Source of the DNA: Vibrio proteolyticus NBRC 13287
Lineage (GTDB): Bacteria > Pseudomonadota > Gammaproteobacteria > Enterobacterales > Vibrionaceae
Length of the DNA: 64,000 nucleotides
Assembly (NCBI RefSeq): GCF_000467125.1
Contig: NZ_BATJ01000001.1
Coordinates: 372,001 to 436,000, forward strand
Direction: 5' to 3'
How positions within the stretch are numbered: the stretch's first letter is position 1; every line of letters starts with the position of its first letter. Below, one piece after another: positions 37,701-46,621 of this stretch. Under the pieces are notes generated by a model, which ran no database searches, was not told the DNA's origin, and saw nothing but the letters and a program-made list of their open reading frames with translations. Both the position numbers and the translations under genes were made by a program.

Positions 37701-40700
37701 CAACCGTCGATCAGAATGTGATGAATGGTAAAAATACACGCCAGTTGATCGGCGCCAGTACGCACCAGATCCAGTCGCCACAGAGGTTGAGGTTCCTGAT
37801 TCAGCGGTTGCTCTAACTCAAAGCCTTGCTCAACCAGGCCCTGTTTGTATGCTTCGAGACTAAACGACGGCTGTTTGAGTCCATCAACCTGTTCACAGTG
37901 TACTTCCAAACTATCCCAAACCATCAGTTGCGCTTGCCCGTCGATTTGACTGACGGTCGAACGCAACACCGAGTGACGCCGCATCAATTGTTGCCAGCAA
38001 TCGGCCAGACGCGCAGGATCGGCGCCGTGAATCGGCAAAGTGATCTGGTTGACATAGGTGTTTCTGGCCTCAGACAACCGGGCATGGAAATACAGCCCCT
38101 GTTGCAAGGTCGACAGCGGCAGAATGCGTTGTGGCAGGCGCTTAGCCTGGTGACTGAGTGCCGTTAATGTGCACTGTTCCAAGCCGGTATCCGGCGCATC
38201 ACGCACTGTGAGGATCGGATCCTGTTCCTGGCAATAACGCAACATCGCTTCCCAGCTTTGGCTGAGCGCATCCAGCAGGCGTTGGCGCTCTGCGGCCGGG
38301 AATATTTCGCCATCCACCTCAATGTCAAACAACAACTGTTCGTTGTTGTCATGAATGTTGAGCGTCACCGCCGCTTCAACCGCAGCATGTGCAGGACGCC
38401 ACAAACCAGAGTCCGTCACCAGGCCTTCGTTCAGCCCGGCGTTGGCTGCCCGGCCGAGGTAGTTAAACAGCACATCAATCTCAGATGCGTATTGCCATTG
38501 GTTCTGCACAACACCGGCAGAATAGCCGATACCACCGTGCTCGACAGCCAGCACCTGATCCTTAACCTGAGCAAGCAATCCCCCCAGCTCCTGCGGTATG
38601 TCGATATGAAGTGGGTACATGGCGGTATGCCAGTTGACACTGCGAGAAAGATCCAACCCGGACAATTCGCTGTAGCGACCATGACTCTCTTTATGAACCA
38701 GTAGAGACGGTGTGGCTTTGACGGTTCTCAAAGCATCCAAAACCAGCGCCAACAAGGTTGACTCTTTATCCAGCTTGGCAAACTGTTGAGTGGATGCAAA
38801 AAGCTGAACGGCTTTGTCTGTCGGCAGCGCCCATTGCAACGAATGCACATCACTGTCAGCGTTCGTACCCCAATGCGCCGCCTGTTGCTGCGCTTGCCAG
38901 AAGTCATGTTCGCGAGCGGAGATCGGATACATCATCAGTGCCTGATGCCAGTCTGCCTGATGGTGCGTTTTCGCCGCAGCGGTCGCTGTATCGCCAGTTA
39001 ATTTTGCCTGATAAAACGCCAGCAGATCATTGAGCAATATCGGCCATGAGAGCGCATCCACCACCAAATGATGGATGGTGAGCAGCACGTCTCCACGCTC
39101 AGCGTTCACTCCCACGGATACGGTTCTGCCCTGCTCGGGCGCAACGGCGAGCTGGACCGTCTCTGAATCGATAGCATCGGCAAACAGATGAAACGCAAAG
39201 TCAACCTGCTCGGCATAGTGAGCACTGTGCGTCTGCGAATTGGCCGAAAACGTCAACCGCAGTGCGTCGTGATGATCAATCAGCTGCTTCATCGCCTGAT
39301 GCAAGGCGTCAACATCAACCGGTGCCGGCAGCGACAAACGCACATATTGGTTGCATGGGCTCAACTGATAATTATGCAGAAAACGTTGCTGCATCGGTAA
39401 CAGAGCGACGTCGCCCCGCAAGCAGTGCTGATCGGCCATCGCCACTTGAATACTGGTCATGCATTCGGCCAGTTCAGCCAACACCGGATGATCAAACACT
39501 TGCTTTGGCGTCAAAAGCCAGTGTTGCTGACGCAGTTTGCCCACCAGTTGCAAGGCGCTGATCGAATCACCGCCCAGAGCGAAGAAATGGCTGTCAGCAC
39601 CCACCACATCTAGTTTCAGGATCTCGCACCAGATTTTGGCCAATGTGTGCTGTTTGTCTCCTTGCAGTGGCTGGGTTGACGTTGTCAGTGTGCTCCAGTC
39701 CGGCTCTGGCAGACACTTTCTGTCCACTTTACCAGCCGGAGTCAGAGGTAGACGCTCATCCACCATCACCCGGGATGGAACCATGTAATCCGGTAACTGG
39801 TCGCTCAGTTTACTGAGCCAGATGTGTTCTTCAGACTGACGCATCGCCGGCAGTTGTACGTACCCCACCAGCTTCTTGCCCGTTGGTGAGTCGTGTGCGG
39901 TCACCGCACAGAATTCTGCGCCCGTCAGCGTTTGCAGGCGGGATTCGATTTCTCCCAGCTCTACCCTGAAACCGCGAATTTTGACTTGCTGATCGACCCG
40001 GCCAAAGTATTCCATCACACCATCATGGCGAAAACGCACCAGATCCCCTGTGCGATACATACGCTCACCGTTGGCGGAAAACGGATCCGGTAAGAAACGC
40101 TCAGCGGTCAAATCTGCCCGATCGAGATAACCACGTGCCAGACCGACTTCCATGCCAATGTACAGTTCACCAATTGTGCCCGGTGGTAGCCGAGTCAGAT
40201 TCTGATCCAGTACGTACAGTTGACGCGCACCAACGGCAGTACCAATTGGGGCGTAAGCGCTGGTCAGGGCATCCTCTGGATAAGCACTCCAGATCATCGG
40301 TGTGACGACCGTTTCTGTCGGACCATAACCGTTGATGATTCTCGGCGGTGCGATGACTTTTTGAATCCGTTCAAATGTTTCCCGGGTGAACGCTTCACCG
40401 CCCAGAGTCACCGAACGCAGAGACAAGTTAGGTTGAGTCAGTTCAATCCAATCCAGCAAAGGACCAATATAACTTGGCGGGAAACACGCAATGGTGACGT
40501 TTTCCTCGCTCAGCACCTGCGTCGTCTGTTCAGGAGTCCATAACTGCTGGTCACGAATCACCAGCTTGGATCCAAACGCCAGCGGCACCGTCCAGCGCTC
40601 CACCGCGCCATCAAAACTGATGGAGGCAAAGTGCAGTTCTGTATCTTGGGGCGTCATGCCATATCGCTGGCCGATGGTCTGAACGTGCATAGACAACCCG

Positions 40701-42544
40701 AGGTGATCCACCGCCACGCCTTTTGGTGTGCCCGTGGAGCCGGAGGTATAAATCAGGTAAGCCAGTTGCTGTGGTAAGACGGTAGTGTCCGGTGTGCTGG
40801 CCGGCCACTGTTCCAGTGACAGCGCATCCGTTGCGATGGTAGGTATCGCAGTCAGTTCCGTTGCTAAAGGCGTAAGCGCGGCCTGGGTCAGAACGACCTT
40901 CGCCTGGCTGTCTGCCAGCATGAAACTCAGACGTTCCTTGGGATAATCCGGATCCAGTGGGAGAAAAGCGCCACCGGCTTTGAGTACCGCAATCATCGCA
41001 ACCAGCATGTCGGTTCCGCGTTCCATCAACACGGCCACCGGCGTATCCGGTGAAATTCCTTGCTCTAACAGGCAATGAGCCAGCTGATTGCTGCGCTGGT
41101 CCAATTGCTGATAACTCAGCGTTTGTGAACCATGTTTAAGCGCTATCGCCTGAGGCTGTTCAAGCACCTGACGGGCGAACAGCTCAGTAAACAACACTGG
41201 CGACCATTCTTCATTGGATCCGGCAAACTGTTCCAACTGAATCTGTTGTGGAGCGCTTAATCCGTCCAGGCTTGCCAGTGATGCCTGGGGCTGTTGGCAA
41301 AGCCCTTGCAGAATGTGCTGATAGGAGGCAACAAAACCTTCAATGAAGTCGGCGGAGAATTTGTCTTCAGCGTAGACGAAACGCAACGTCAGTTGGTCTG
41401 AAGCGACCACATCCAAAACCAGCTCGAACGGTGTTTCAACCACCGGGAATTCCTGAAACTGGAGCTGAAAGTCCGCAGTCGTGACATTCAGCCCCTCACC
41501 GTGACTACGAAAGTTAAACGCAAACGTCGGCAGCGCCAGTTCGCCACACAGCTTCTCTAGTGGTTGGGCCGCAAATTGCAGGGATTGCTTCAGGGTGGCA
41601 CGCGTGGCTTGCAGATAATCGCTCACACGTCTTGTGGCTTTACAACGCTGACCAAGCACGACATTACTGACATAGAATCCGACATTACGGCGATGACGCG
41701 CACTGCGGTTCAGTGCTTGTACCATTAAGCTAGGATGCGTGTGATTGGTATACCGCTGAAGGGTCAGAGACAGTGCCGCCGAGAGTAATTCAAAACGGGT
41801 GATACCGTGGCATTTGGTTGCTTGATTCAGTTCGGCTGCTGTGTTCACGTCCAGCTCATGCAGATAATGGGCTGCACGATACGAAGGTTCACTCTGGCTA
41901 CTGAGACGACACGGCTCATCACCAATTAGTGAGAGTGCCTGCCACGCCTGAGCACGTTGAGCCAGCTCATCGTCACTGCACGCTTCCTCAGCAACAAAGT
42001 CCAGATAAGAGGTGTCTGAAGCTTTAGGCAGAGGTGCCCCTTGCAGGGCGGAGGCGATAAACTCCACCGACAGCTTTAACGACCAGGCGTCCACAATCAG
42101 GTGATGGGCCGCCAAGAGTAAAGCATATTGATCGCTGCCCAAATGATAAATGCAGCCGCGAACCAGGCTGTGTCCCAGCAGTGCATACGGCGCTAAAGCG
42201 CGAGCTTTGGCATCTTGCTGCACCGCTGCCGCCGGGTCGGCGTGTTGACTGAAATCGAGGATCTCGAGCGGTGTAACGTCTGGCGAGGCAATGTATTGAT
42301 ACGGTTCTCCGTTTCGCTGATTAAATCGCAAGCGGTAACCGGAGAAATGGTCGAGCATGGCCTGATAAGCACTTTGAATACCTGTGCTGCTGACGTCTTT
42401 ACCTGTCAGCCACAGTAAGCCACCGTTGTTATAAGCCAGGCTTTCCGGCTTAAGTTGATGAAACAGCCACAAACGCTGTTGAGAATAAGAAAGCGGGCTC
42501 TGCGACGCCTGCGCCGGAGCCATACCGATATCGTCCACTGACAT
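31796..42544 (-). CDS. Siderophore NRPS, modules 1-3 (C-A-T-E-C-A-T-C-A-T)
   Basis: 3582 residues from ATG 42544 (an in-frame TTG at 42556 is possible). Approximate residues: C1 15-450 (HHLIVDAWS near 150); A1 455-960; T1 960-1035; E 1040-1480; C2 1495-1930 (HHILIDGWS near 1612); A2 1935-2440; T2 near 2470; C3 2530-2960 (HHIVSDGVS); A3 2985-3490; T3 near 3518. A1 and A2 share the pocket D-G-E-C-T-G-G-V-T. A3 reads D-V-W-H-L-S-L-I-D, the EntF-type serine code. A condensation domain before module 1 fits a lipo-initiating starter. The acidic C-terminal tail (DELDAMAALMDELELL) looks like a docking helix for the next enzyme. Confidence 0.95.
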   Translation of the reverse strand: MSVDDIGMAPAQASQSPLSYSQQRLWLFHQLKPESLAYNNGGLLWLTGKDVSSTGIQSAYQAMLDHFSGYRLRFNQRNGEPYQYIASPDVTPLEILDFSQHADPAAAVQQDAKARALAPYALLGHSLVRGCIYHLGSDQYALLLAAHHLIVDAWSLKLSVEFIASALQGAPLPKASDTSYLDFVAEEACSDDELAQRAQAWQALSLIGDEPCRLSSQSEPSYRAAHYLHELDVNTAAELNQATKCHGITRFELLSAALSLTLQRYTNHTHPSLMVQALNRSARHRRNVGFYVSNVVLGQRCKATRRVSDYLQATRATLKQSLQFAAQPLEKLCGELALPTFAFNFRSHGEGLNVTTADFQLQFQEFPVVETPFELVLDVVASDQLTLRFVYAEDKFSADFIEGFVASYQHILQGLCQQPQASLASLDGLSAPQQIQLEQFAGSNEEWSPVLFTELFARQVLEQPQAIALKHGSQTLSYQQLDQRSNQLAHCLLEQGISPDTPVAVLMERGTDMLVAMIAVLKAGGAFLPLDPDYPKERLSFMLADSQAKVVLTQAALTPLATELTAIPTIATDALSLEQWPASTPDTTVLPQQLAYLIYTSGSTGTPKGVAVDHLGLSMHVQTIGQRYGMTPQDTELHFASISFDGAVERWTVPLAFGSKLVIRDQQLWTPEQTTQVLSEENVTIACFPPSYIGPLLDWIELTQPNLSLRSVTLGGEAFTRETFERIQKVIAPPRIINGYGPTETVVTPMIWSAYPEDALTSAYAPIGTAVGARQLYVLDQNLTRLPPGTIGELYIGMEVGLARGYLDRADLTAERFLPDPFSANGERMYRTGDLVRFRHDGVMEYFGRVDQQVKIRGFRVELGEIESRLQTLTGAEFCAVTAHDSPTGKKLVGYVQLPAMRQSEEHIWLSKLSDQLPDYMVPSRVMVDERLPLTPAGKVDRKCLPEPDWSTLTTSTQPLQGDKQHTLAKIWCEILKLDVVGADSHFFALGGDSISALQLVGKLRQQHWLLTPKQVFDHPVLAELAECMTSIQVAMADQHCLRGDVALLPMQQRFLHNYQLSPCNQYVRLSLPAPVDVDALHQAMKQLIDHHDALRLTFSANSQTHSAHYAEQVDFAFHLFADAIDSETVQLAVAPEQGRTVSVGVNAERGDVLLTIHHLVVDALSWPILLNDLLAFYQAKLTGDTATAAAKTHHQADWHQALMMYPISAREHDFWQAQQQAAHWGTNADSDVHSLQWALPTDKAVQLFASTQQFAKLDKESTLLALVLDALRTVKATPSLLVHKESHGRYSELSGLDLSRSVNWHTAMYPLHIDIPQELGGLLAQVKDQVLAVEHGGIGYSAGVVQNQWQYASEIDVLFNYLGRAANAGLNEGLVTDSGLWRPAHAAVEAAVTLNIHDNNEQLLFDIEVDGEIFPAAERQRLLDALSQSWEAMLRYCQEQDPILTVRDAPDTGLEQCTLTALSHQAKRLPQRILPLSTLQQGLYFHARLSEARNTYVNQITLPIHGADPARLADCWQQLMRRHSVLRSTVSQIDGQAQLMVWDSLEVHCEQVDGLKQPSFSLEAYKQGLVEQGFELEQPLNQEPQPLWRLDLVRTGADQLACIFTIHHILIDGWSTGVLLGELFGLYQGKALPAVQHQFGDYLQWVSQQPPQKAAEYWQQYLSAVEAPTKLADGYGHGQEQGHVRFNLDIDNHTLNQWQHSLQQNGLTLNTLIQAAWLLTLQRYTGQSQPVFGNTVAGRPTSLTGSESMVGLFINTLPVTSAVNWQYNIAQWMSEIQAQTSAQREFSYASLAEVQAQSPLQGETLFDTLMVFENYPLDEHLFRDSGLSVGEPDSYEFTHYPLTLAVLPGEQLRIVFAYDSARFSHEDMQALSATTHHYLQQLVANIGNPLSAVPVLDEAQHQQLNQYHKISEPWQYVPFPELLKRQVQVHAEHEALVASALSRQTRSSLTYRQLHERSDAVAAELVARGIRRDERVGVLFERGSDMLVAMIGVMKAGGAFLPLDPSYPQERLTYMLNDSGAKCLMCDSASQSLAQEMVDEITAQSNDVHVLPFSNLDLSRTLTQAPVILPDQLAYVIYTSGSTGQPKGVCVSHLGLSMHVQTIGQRYGMLPEDRELHFASISFDGAVERWTVPLAFGSTLVIRDQQLWSAQETTQVLEEERITIACFPPSYVGPLLEWIEATQPALHVRSWTLGGEAFTRETYFRLQSTLNPPRIINGYGPTETVVTPMIWQAYPQTSLDSAYAPIGTAVGARTLYVLDSELRPVPPGVNGELYIGEEVGLARGYLDKPDLSAERFMPDPFAANGERMYRTGDLVRWREDGVMEYLGRADDQIKIRGFRIELGEIEARLQQISQSKLSAVTAFDGPAGKYLVGYLQSSDDAVDTQHILDVMASQLPDYMVPSQLVVMETLPLTPASKVDKKRLPSPQHAPSQTQYQAPQGEMEQLLAAEWQQLFAQARVSRLDDFFALGGQSLLATQLVGRLQHKHGVRLALQSVFDAPQLAKMAALCEQTKESQMTLQAQQRLDYMPASAAQKRLWFVQQLLPESSAYHMPFGLKLTGPVDANCLDRALQHLISQHEVLRTALVQVDGELMQQILPYAEFSLEQVNATTLTSLEQHRLARIDQAFDLTAPPLLRADLIQTGVQEYELLLVVHHIVSDGVSMQQLVRKLAQYYASLCAGESLDPTTPELDYADYAIWQQQWLTSDAAGRDLKWWQQALQQDIEPLVLHSDVAREQLKTKGERHHFMLSETQISQITQLAKQHNTTAFNVLLSLWHLVLHKYSGRDEIRVGIPVAGRTQPQTLEMQGCFINNLVVPAQIDATHSYTELLANIKQFTEQALSRQDVPFETLVETLGVTGNLQHHPLYQTSFNFQQLDSKAFTGWGALEAELFDPGVAAAQLELSLDVQQYSDGRWGGFINYASPVFDEGFAQGLLMHWLLLLEQVADNSARTVAELNLVDSEQLAALAQFNATEHAWGEMLPPPLAIMRQAAATPQATALVMGEEVLTYAEFDRRVNQLANWLRTQGVREESRVGLGLPRSIELVIGLHAITRAGGAYVPLDPGYPQERLNYILESADVSLLLTDQSTQALWPDNPHCQYVALDTLDVSQQPDSAPDVAWHADQALYVIFTSGSTGLPKGVVNTQSALHNRLAWMQGEYQLDSSDCVLQKTPFSFDVSVWEFFWPLMYGARLAVAEPEAHRQPEWLHRTIQNYQVTTIHFVPSMLQAFAADTDVSACLSLKRILCSGEALPAELSEKVLTNAPHCQLHNLYGPTEAAIDVSYWQCQLPVGKRIPIGHAISNTQLHVLDDCWNPVPVGVPGELYLAGDGLAREYLLRADLTADRFVPNPWGAPGSRMYRTGDQVVRLPDGRLEYLGRLDHQVKIRGLRIELEEIENVLNQLAWVEESAVVAFEHQTGTQLVAYVICANWHDASQDQVKAHLGEHLPDYMVPSVYVSLTSMPLSPNGKRDRKALPDPQWHQVAYRAPASELELWFAQRWQDALQLDRVGLDDNFFALGGHSLLATRIVAQAQKELGLNLTLKAFFSANTLQALTDNLQPQYQTQNEQEQDELDAMAALMDELELL

Positions 42545-42601
42545 ACTACTACCCAAAAAGTGTGTTGTTGATTTTCAGACTGCCGAACTGACAGTCAGTC
42601 G

Positions 42602-42814
42602 CTATTCGCCTATTTCGGCCAGTGCGTCGCGCAAACTTTTTGGTCGCATGTCGGTCCAGACTTCACGGATATGTGCCAGACACGTTTCTTTGTCACCAAT
42701 GACACCGACTTCTTTCCAGCCTTGTGGTACCGGGTGATAGGTCGGCCAGATGCTGTACTGTTCTTGTGGGTTGATGACTACAGTAAATTCGGTGTTAGGG
42801 CTGTCAATACTCAT
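42602..42814 (-). CDS. MbtH-like NRPS accessory protein
   Basis: 70 residues with the full MbtH signature: an NPQEQYSIWP start, VPQGW, and EVWTDMRPKSLRD. MbtH proteins bind adenylation domains and help them fold and activate amino acids. It lies between the exporter and the large NRPS and is transcribed with them. Four adenylation domains in this locus are the likely clients. Confidence 0.95.
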   Translation of the reverse strand: MSIDSPNTEFTVVINPQEQYSIWPTYHPVPQGWKEVGVIGDKETCLAHIREVWTDMRPKSLRDALAEIGE

Positions 42815-42874
42815 AATTTCCTCAACTCGATCGTTGTTATCTTTGTTTTAATGTTTTTATGGCTAATGCTGTGC

Positions 42875-44530
42875 TCACGCGACCACGTTCGCCATTGCCT
42901 GTCTGGTTTGGCTGTGGTCGGTCGTATCCAGTTCGGTCAACTGACCGCTGTCCATTTTAAAAATTCGGTCTGCCACGTCGAAATAACGATCATCATGCGT
43001 CACAGCAATGACCGTTACGCCGCGTTGTTTCAATTGTGGTAATAACTGGTGATAGAACAGTTTTCTAAAGCGCGGATCCTGATCGGCGGCCCATTCGTCG
43101 AGCAGCATGCAGCCGCGCTGCTCAGCAATCGCCATTAATAGCGCCAGACGTTTACGCTGCCCTTGTGAATAGCGTACGTCCGACAGCCGCCCTTGCTGAT
43201 GGCTCACTTTGTGGGCCATTTCCAGGCGAGTCATCCAGTCGTCGATCAGTGACGCGTCTACATCCTGCCCCTGACCGTCGGTGACCTGATGAAACAGGTA
43301 AAAATCACTGAACACCGTCGAAAACTGCTGACGATAGCGCTGCCACTCTTGTTCAGGTACTGCCTGACCATTCAGCAGTACCTCGCCCGAGTGTGGGCGA
43401 TACAGACCGGTCAGCAGACGGGCAAACGTCGACTTACCGCTGCCGTTACCGCCGATGATGAAAATCATCTCGCCACGCTTGACAGAGAAGTCTATCGGAC
43501 CAACCGCAAAGGGCTGGTCATCGCCGTCGGCGCGGTAACGGTACGTCACCTGATTCAGCGCCAGCGATTCAAAGGGTTGCGGCGCCGGATCGACGCAGGA
43601 CAACGATTCATCCCGGTTGAGCGACAAACCTTCCAACTTACGCATCGAAACATTCGCGTTCACCAGAGCCGGCAAAGCGCCCACCGCCGACATCAGCGGC
43701 ATACGCATAAACAGGATCACCAAAGCAAACGTAGATGCGATATCAAATCCAGCCCAGCCGAGCCCAATAGAGAGGTAAAAGTTGATGCCGATGAGGGCGA
43801 GAATAACGGTATTGGTCAGATTAGCCGCAAAGCCGTTGAGAATATCGGCCCGGGTGATTTCGTCACGGTATCCCGTGGCATTGAGGCTAAATTCGTCATC
43901 AAAAAAACGGCGGGCGCGGTTTGGGTTAAGAGACAGCTCTTTGCGACCGTCAATCAACGCCTGATAATCTTTGTAAAGTTTGTCATCAAACTCACGAACG
44001 TGGCGAACATGGTTACTGATGCGGGTCACCAAAGAAAATCCTACCACACCAGTCAGCCCCAGAATCAGTAGACTGACACCAAACAACGGCAACGACAGAA
44101 AAGCCAGATACGCCAACGCCACGATGGTCAGGACCATGCCATAAATTAATTCCGGCAGATTCACGAATGCGATCGTCACATTGCGGATGTCAGTATTCAG
44201 CGAAGCCAGTACGCCAGCACTGCCTACTTCTTCAATTTGCTCAATATCAGTATTGATCAGCTGTTTGACCAACTGACAGCGCTTATTGAAAACAAACTGG
44301 TGACCGAGCTTGTGCAATGCGACCTGAGCGATCGTTGCAGTCAAGAGCAACGCTATCAGCAACAGCGCAAACCAGCCAATCGCACTATGAATATCAGTGG
44401 TTTGACTCAGCAGTTCGTACTGGATGAAGGCAATCACACCCACGCTGAGAAACGCGCTGGTGACACTGAGCAGAATCACCGGCACCAAGGCTTTCGCTTG
44501 CTTGTGCGCCAACTGAACAAGTAATTTCAT
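42875..44530 (-). CDS. ABC exporter of the PvdE/SyrD type
   Basis: 551 residues: six hydrophobic segments over ~1-300, then an ATPase domain with GGNGSGKST near residue 358, signature YSQGQRKRLAL, and Walker B CMLLDEWAADQDP. The degenerate signature (SQGQ rather than SGGQ) and the DEWAADQD Walker B are typical of the cyclic peptide/siderophore exporter group containing PvdE and SyrD. It probably moves siderophore or a precursor across the inner membrane. It is the first gene of the biosynthetic operon, with a Fur box upstream. Confidence 0.9.
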   Translation of the reverse strand: MKLLVQLAHKQAKALVPVILLSVTSAFLSVGVIAFIQYELLSQTTDIHSAIGWFALLLIALLLTATIAQVALHKLGHQFVFNKRCQLVKQLINTDIEQIEEVGSAGVLASLNTDIRNVTIAFVNLPELIYGMVLTIVALAYLAFLSLPLFGVSLLILGLTGVVGFSLVTRISNHVRHVREFDDKLYKDYQALIDGRKELSLNPNRARRFFDDEFSLNATGYRDEITRADILNGFAANLTNTVILALIGINFYLSIGLGWAGFDIASTFALVILFMRMPLMSAVGALPALVNANVSMRKLEGLSLNRDESLSCVDPAPQPFESLALNQVTYRYRADGDDQPFAVGPIDFSVKRGEMIFIIGGNGSGKSTFARLLTGLYRPHSGEVLLNGQAVPEQEWQRYRQQFSTVFSDFYLFHQVTDGQGQDVDASLIDDWMTRLEMAHKVSHQQGRLSDVRYSQGQRKRLALLMAIAEQRGCMLLDEWAADQDPRFRKLFYHQLLPQLKQRGVTVIAVTHDDRYFDVADRIFKMDSGQLTELDTTDHSQTRQAMANVVA

Positions 44531-44547
44531 CTTATATCCATCTATTG

Positions 44548-44573
44548 ATTATTATTGTGATTATCATTATCAA
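44548..44573 (-). promoter_or_regulatory. Fur box upstream of the exporter-NRPS operon
   Basis: On the minus strand TTGATAATGATAATCACA, followed by AATAATAATC, matches the Fur consensus well over its first fifteen bases and lies 20-45 bp before the exporter start. Confidence 0.8.
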
Positions 44574-44607
44574 CAAGATAATGAACAACGCCCTATCCAC
44601 AGCGTTT

Positions 44608-44640
44608 TTAACCCTCCCGGCAAACCGGAAGGGTTAGGTT
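44608..44640. terminator. Hairpin downstream of fhuB
   Basis: AACCCT-CCGG / CCGG-AGGGTT palindrome. The T run follows on the plus strand (GGTTTTTC) while minus has A residues, so its role as fhuB terminator is uncertain. Confidence 0.4.
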
Positions 44641-44644
44641 TTTC

Positions 44645-46621
44645 TTAAAGTCGACGCAGTCCCCACATCAGGTACAACCCGCCGATCAATGACGCCACCA
44701 AACCGGCCGGCACTTCCTGCGGGTAAAGCCACTGGCGTCCCAGCCAGTCGGCAAACAGCATTAGCCCACAGCCAATCAGTGCCGAACACACCAGGTGCTC
44801 TCTTGCGCGACTAAAGCCAAACAGCCGGGCCAAATGCGGGGCCATCAAGCCAATAAAGCTCAGTGGGCCCACCACCAATGTGGCACTGACGGTCAAACAC
44901 GCCACCAGCAACAACAGCAGGCCTCGTGATCGCCCGACTTTGATGCCTAACGCTCTGGCACTTTCCTGCCCGAGCGGCAAAATATCCAGCCATCGAGCGC
45001 TGGCAAAGCCAAGAGCCGTGAGCACCAAAGCAGATACAAATAGCGGCAACAAGGTTTGTTCGGTCACGTAATAAGTGGAACCAGACAACCAGGCCAGCAC
45101 CTGATAACTGCGTGGGTCTCCCCCTGCCAGCACAAAGCTTTGCACTGCATTCATCAAGGCTGTGATGGCAACGCCGGTCAGCAGCACACGCTCAGGTTGA
45201 AAACCGGATTTGCGGTTGAGAAGCACAATCACACCCAGCGATGCCATCGCCCCCAACAAACCACCTAAATAGAGGCTAAACAAGCTTGCGCCCATCCCGG
45301 TAAACATGGCGATGATCAATCCCAGTGCCGTCCCTGAGCTGATCCCAATCACCTCTGGGCTAGCCATCGGGTTTCCACTCAGGCGCTGCACCACAGTACC
45401 AGCCACTGCCAACATGATTCCCGCTAAGGCCGCCGCCATTAGCCGAGGTATACGCCATTCGAGTAATGACCATTGTCCGCTCGTCACCAGCCATTGCCAG
45501 CCGTCACTCTGGCGTGACACTGTACTGAACAGGCAGAGCCCCAGCACAATCATCGCGATGATAGCGAGAATCGTATGTTTGCTTAGCGGAGTGACCCGCT
45601 CACTGTGTCGGGTAAGCACAGTCTGTGTTTGCGTCTGGCTACGCATTGATAGCTTAGGCAACATCCATAGTAATAACGGCGCTCCAAGCGCGGCTGTTGC
45701 AGCGCCAGTGGGGATCACCATTGCCATCACCCCAGGAAGCTGCTGGATCAATAAATCGGTCAGAGTTAGCAACAAGGCGCCAAGAAGCATCGATACCCAC
45801 AGTTTAGGGACCAGACGATGCACACCAAGGCTGCGCGTGATGGCCGGTGCCGCCAGCCCGACAAACCCAATCACACCGACACTGGCAACGACCCAGGAAG
45901 TGAGCATGACCGCTAAGCCAAGACAGACCACTCGTAGTTTCGCCAGCGACACGCCAAGACTTTTCGCCCCTTGTTCAGATAATTCCAGCAGGCTGAGGGG
46001 CTTAACAAACAGAAACGCGGCTGCAGCTGCGACGGCGATACGGGGCGCCAGGTAGCTAACATCCTGCCAGCCGGTCTGCACCAATGAGCCCGCGCCCCAA
46101 ATCATCAGACCGGCCAGTTGATCCTGATTCATCATCAACAACACGGTGCTTACCGCGCCAAAATAAAGATTGATGACCAAGCCGGATACCACCACCACAG
46201 TTGGGGAAAGTGCACGACGCCAAGATAATGCAAACACCAGCGCCATGGTCCCTACTCCGCCAGCCAAAGCGACCAGTGAATGAGAGAATTCAATTAACCA
46301 CGGGGCGTACAGAGTGGCCATCATCAAGGCGAAACTGGCACCGCTGGCCACACCAAGTGTCGATGGAGACGCCAAAGGATTGCGCAGTACCTGCTGCATT
46401 AACACCCCAGCCACGGCTAACGCCGCGCCAGCGATCAAAGTGGTAAACACCCGCGGCCACCAGGTCAGATGCAGTTTGACAGAAAGCGGCGTTTGCCAGT
46501 TAACCTGCCACATGCTGGCGAGGTTCAGACTAACGTTGTCGCCAACCGAAATTTGCAACCCCATCATCAGGGCGACAAAACCCGTTAAACACGCGATTAA
46601 CAATGTTGAACGCAGGCTCAT
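44645..46621 (-). CDS. fhuB: Ferric hydroxamate ABC permease, fused double domain (FhuB)
   Basis: 658 residues made of two FecCD-type permease halves (about 1-325 and 335-658), together some 20 hydrophobic helices. Each half carries the family pattern with [14 protein letters not shown] and [14 protein letters not shown] respectively. The fused form is diagnostic of FhuB rather than BtuC- or FepD-type single permeases. It transports ferric hydroxamates across the inner membrane with FhuC and FhuD. Its start overlaps the fhuD stop by four bases. Confidence 0.94.
   Translation of the reverse strand: MSLRSTLLIACLTGFVALMMGLQISVGDNVSLNLASMWQVNWQTPLSVKLHLTWWPRVFTTLIAGAALAVAGVLMQQVLRNPLASPSTLGVASGASFALMMATLYAPWLIEFSHSLVALAGGVGTMALVFALSWRRALSPTVVVVSGLVINLYFGAVSTVLLMMNQDQLAGLMIWGAGSLVQTGWQDVSYLAPRIAVAAAAAFLFVKPLSLLELSEQGAKSLGVSLAKLRVVCLGLAVMLTSWVVASVGVIGFVGLAAPAITRSLGVHRLVPKLWVSMLLGALLLTLTDLLIQQLPGVMAMVIPTGAATAALGAPLLLWMLPKLSMRSQTQTQTVLTRHSERVTPLSKHTILAIIAMIVLGLCLFSTVSRQSDGWQWLVTSGQWSLLEWRIPRLMAAALAGIMLAVAGTVVQRLSGNPMASPEVIGISSGTALGLIIAMFTGMGASLFSLYLGGLLGAMASLGVIVLLNRKSGFQPERVLLTGVAITALMNAVQSFVLAGGDPRSYQVLAWLSGSTYYVTEQTLLPLFVSALVLTALGFASARWLDILPLGQESARALGIKVGRSRGLLLLLVACLTVSATLVVGPLSFIGLMAPHLARLFGFSRAREHLVCSALIGCGLMLFADWLGRQWLYPQEVPAGLVASLIGGLYLMWGLRRL

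Noticed and set aside
40611..41075. 154-residue ORF and many others inside the NRPS genes
   Set aside because: They are alternative-frame or antisense shadows of the repeated NRPS domains.
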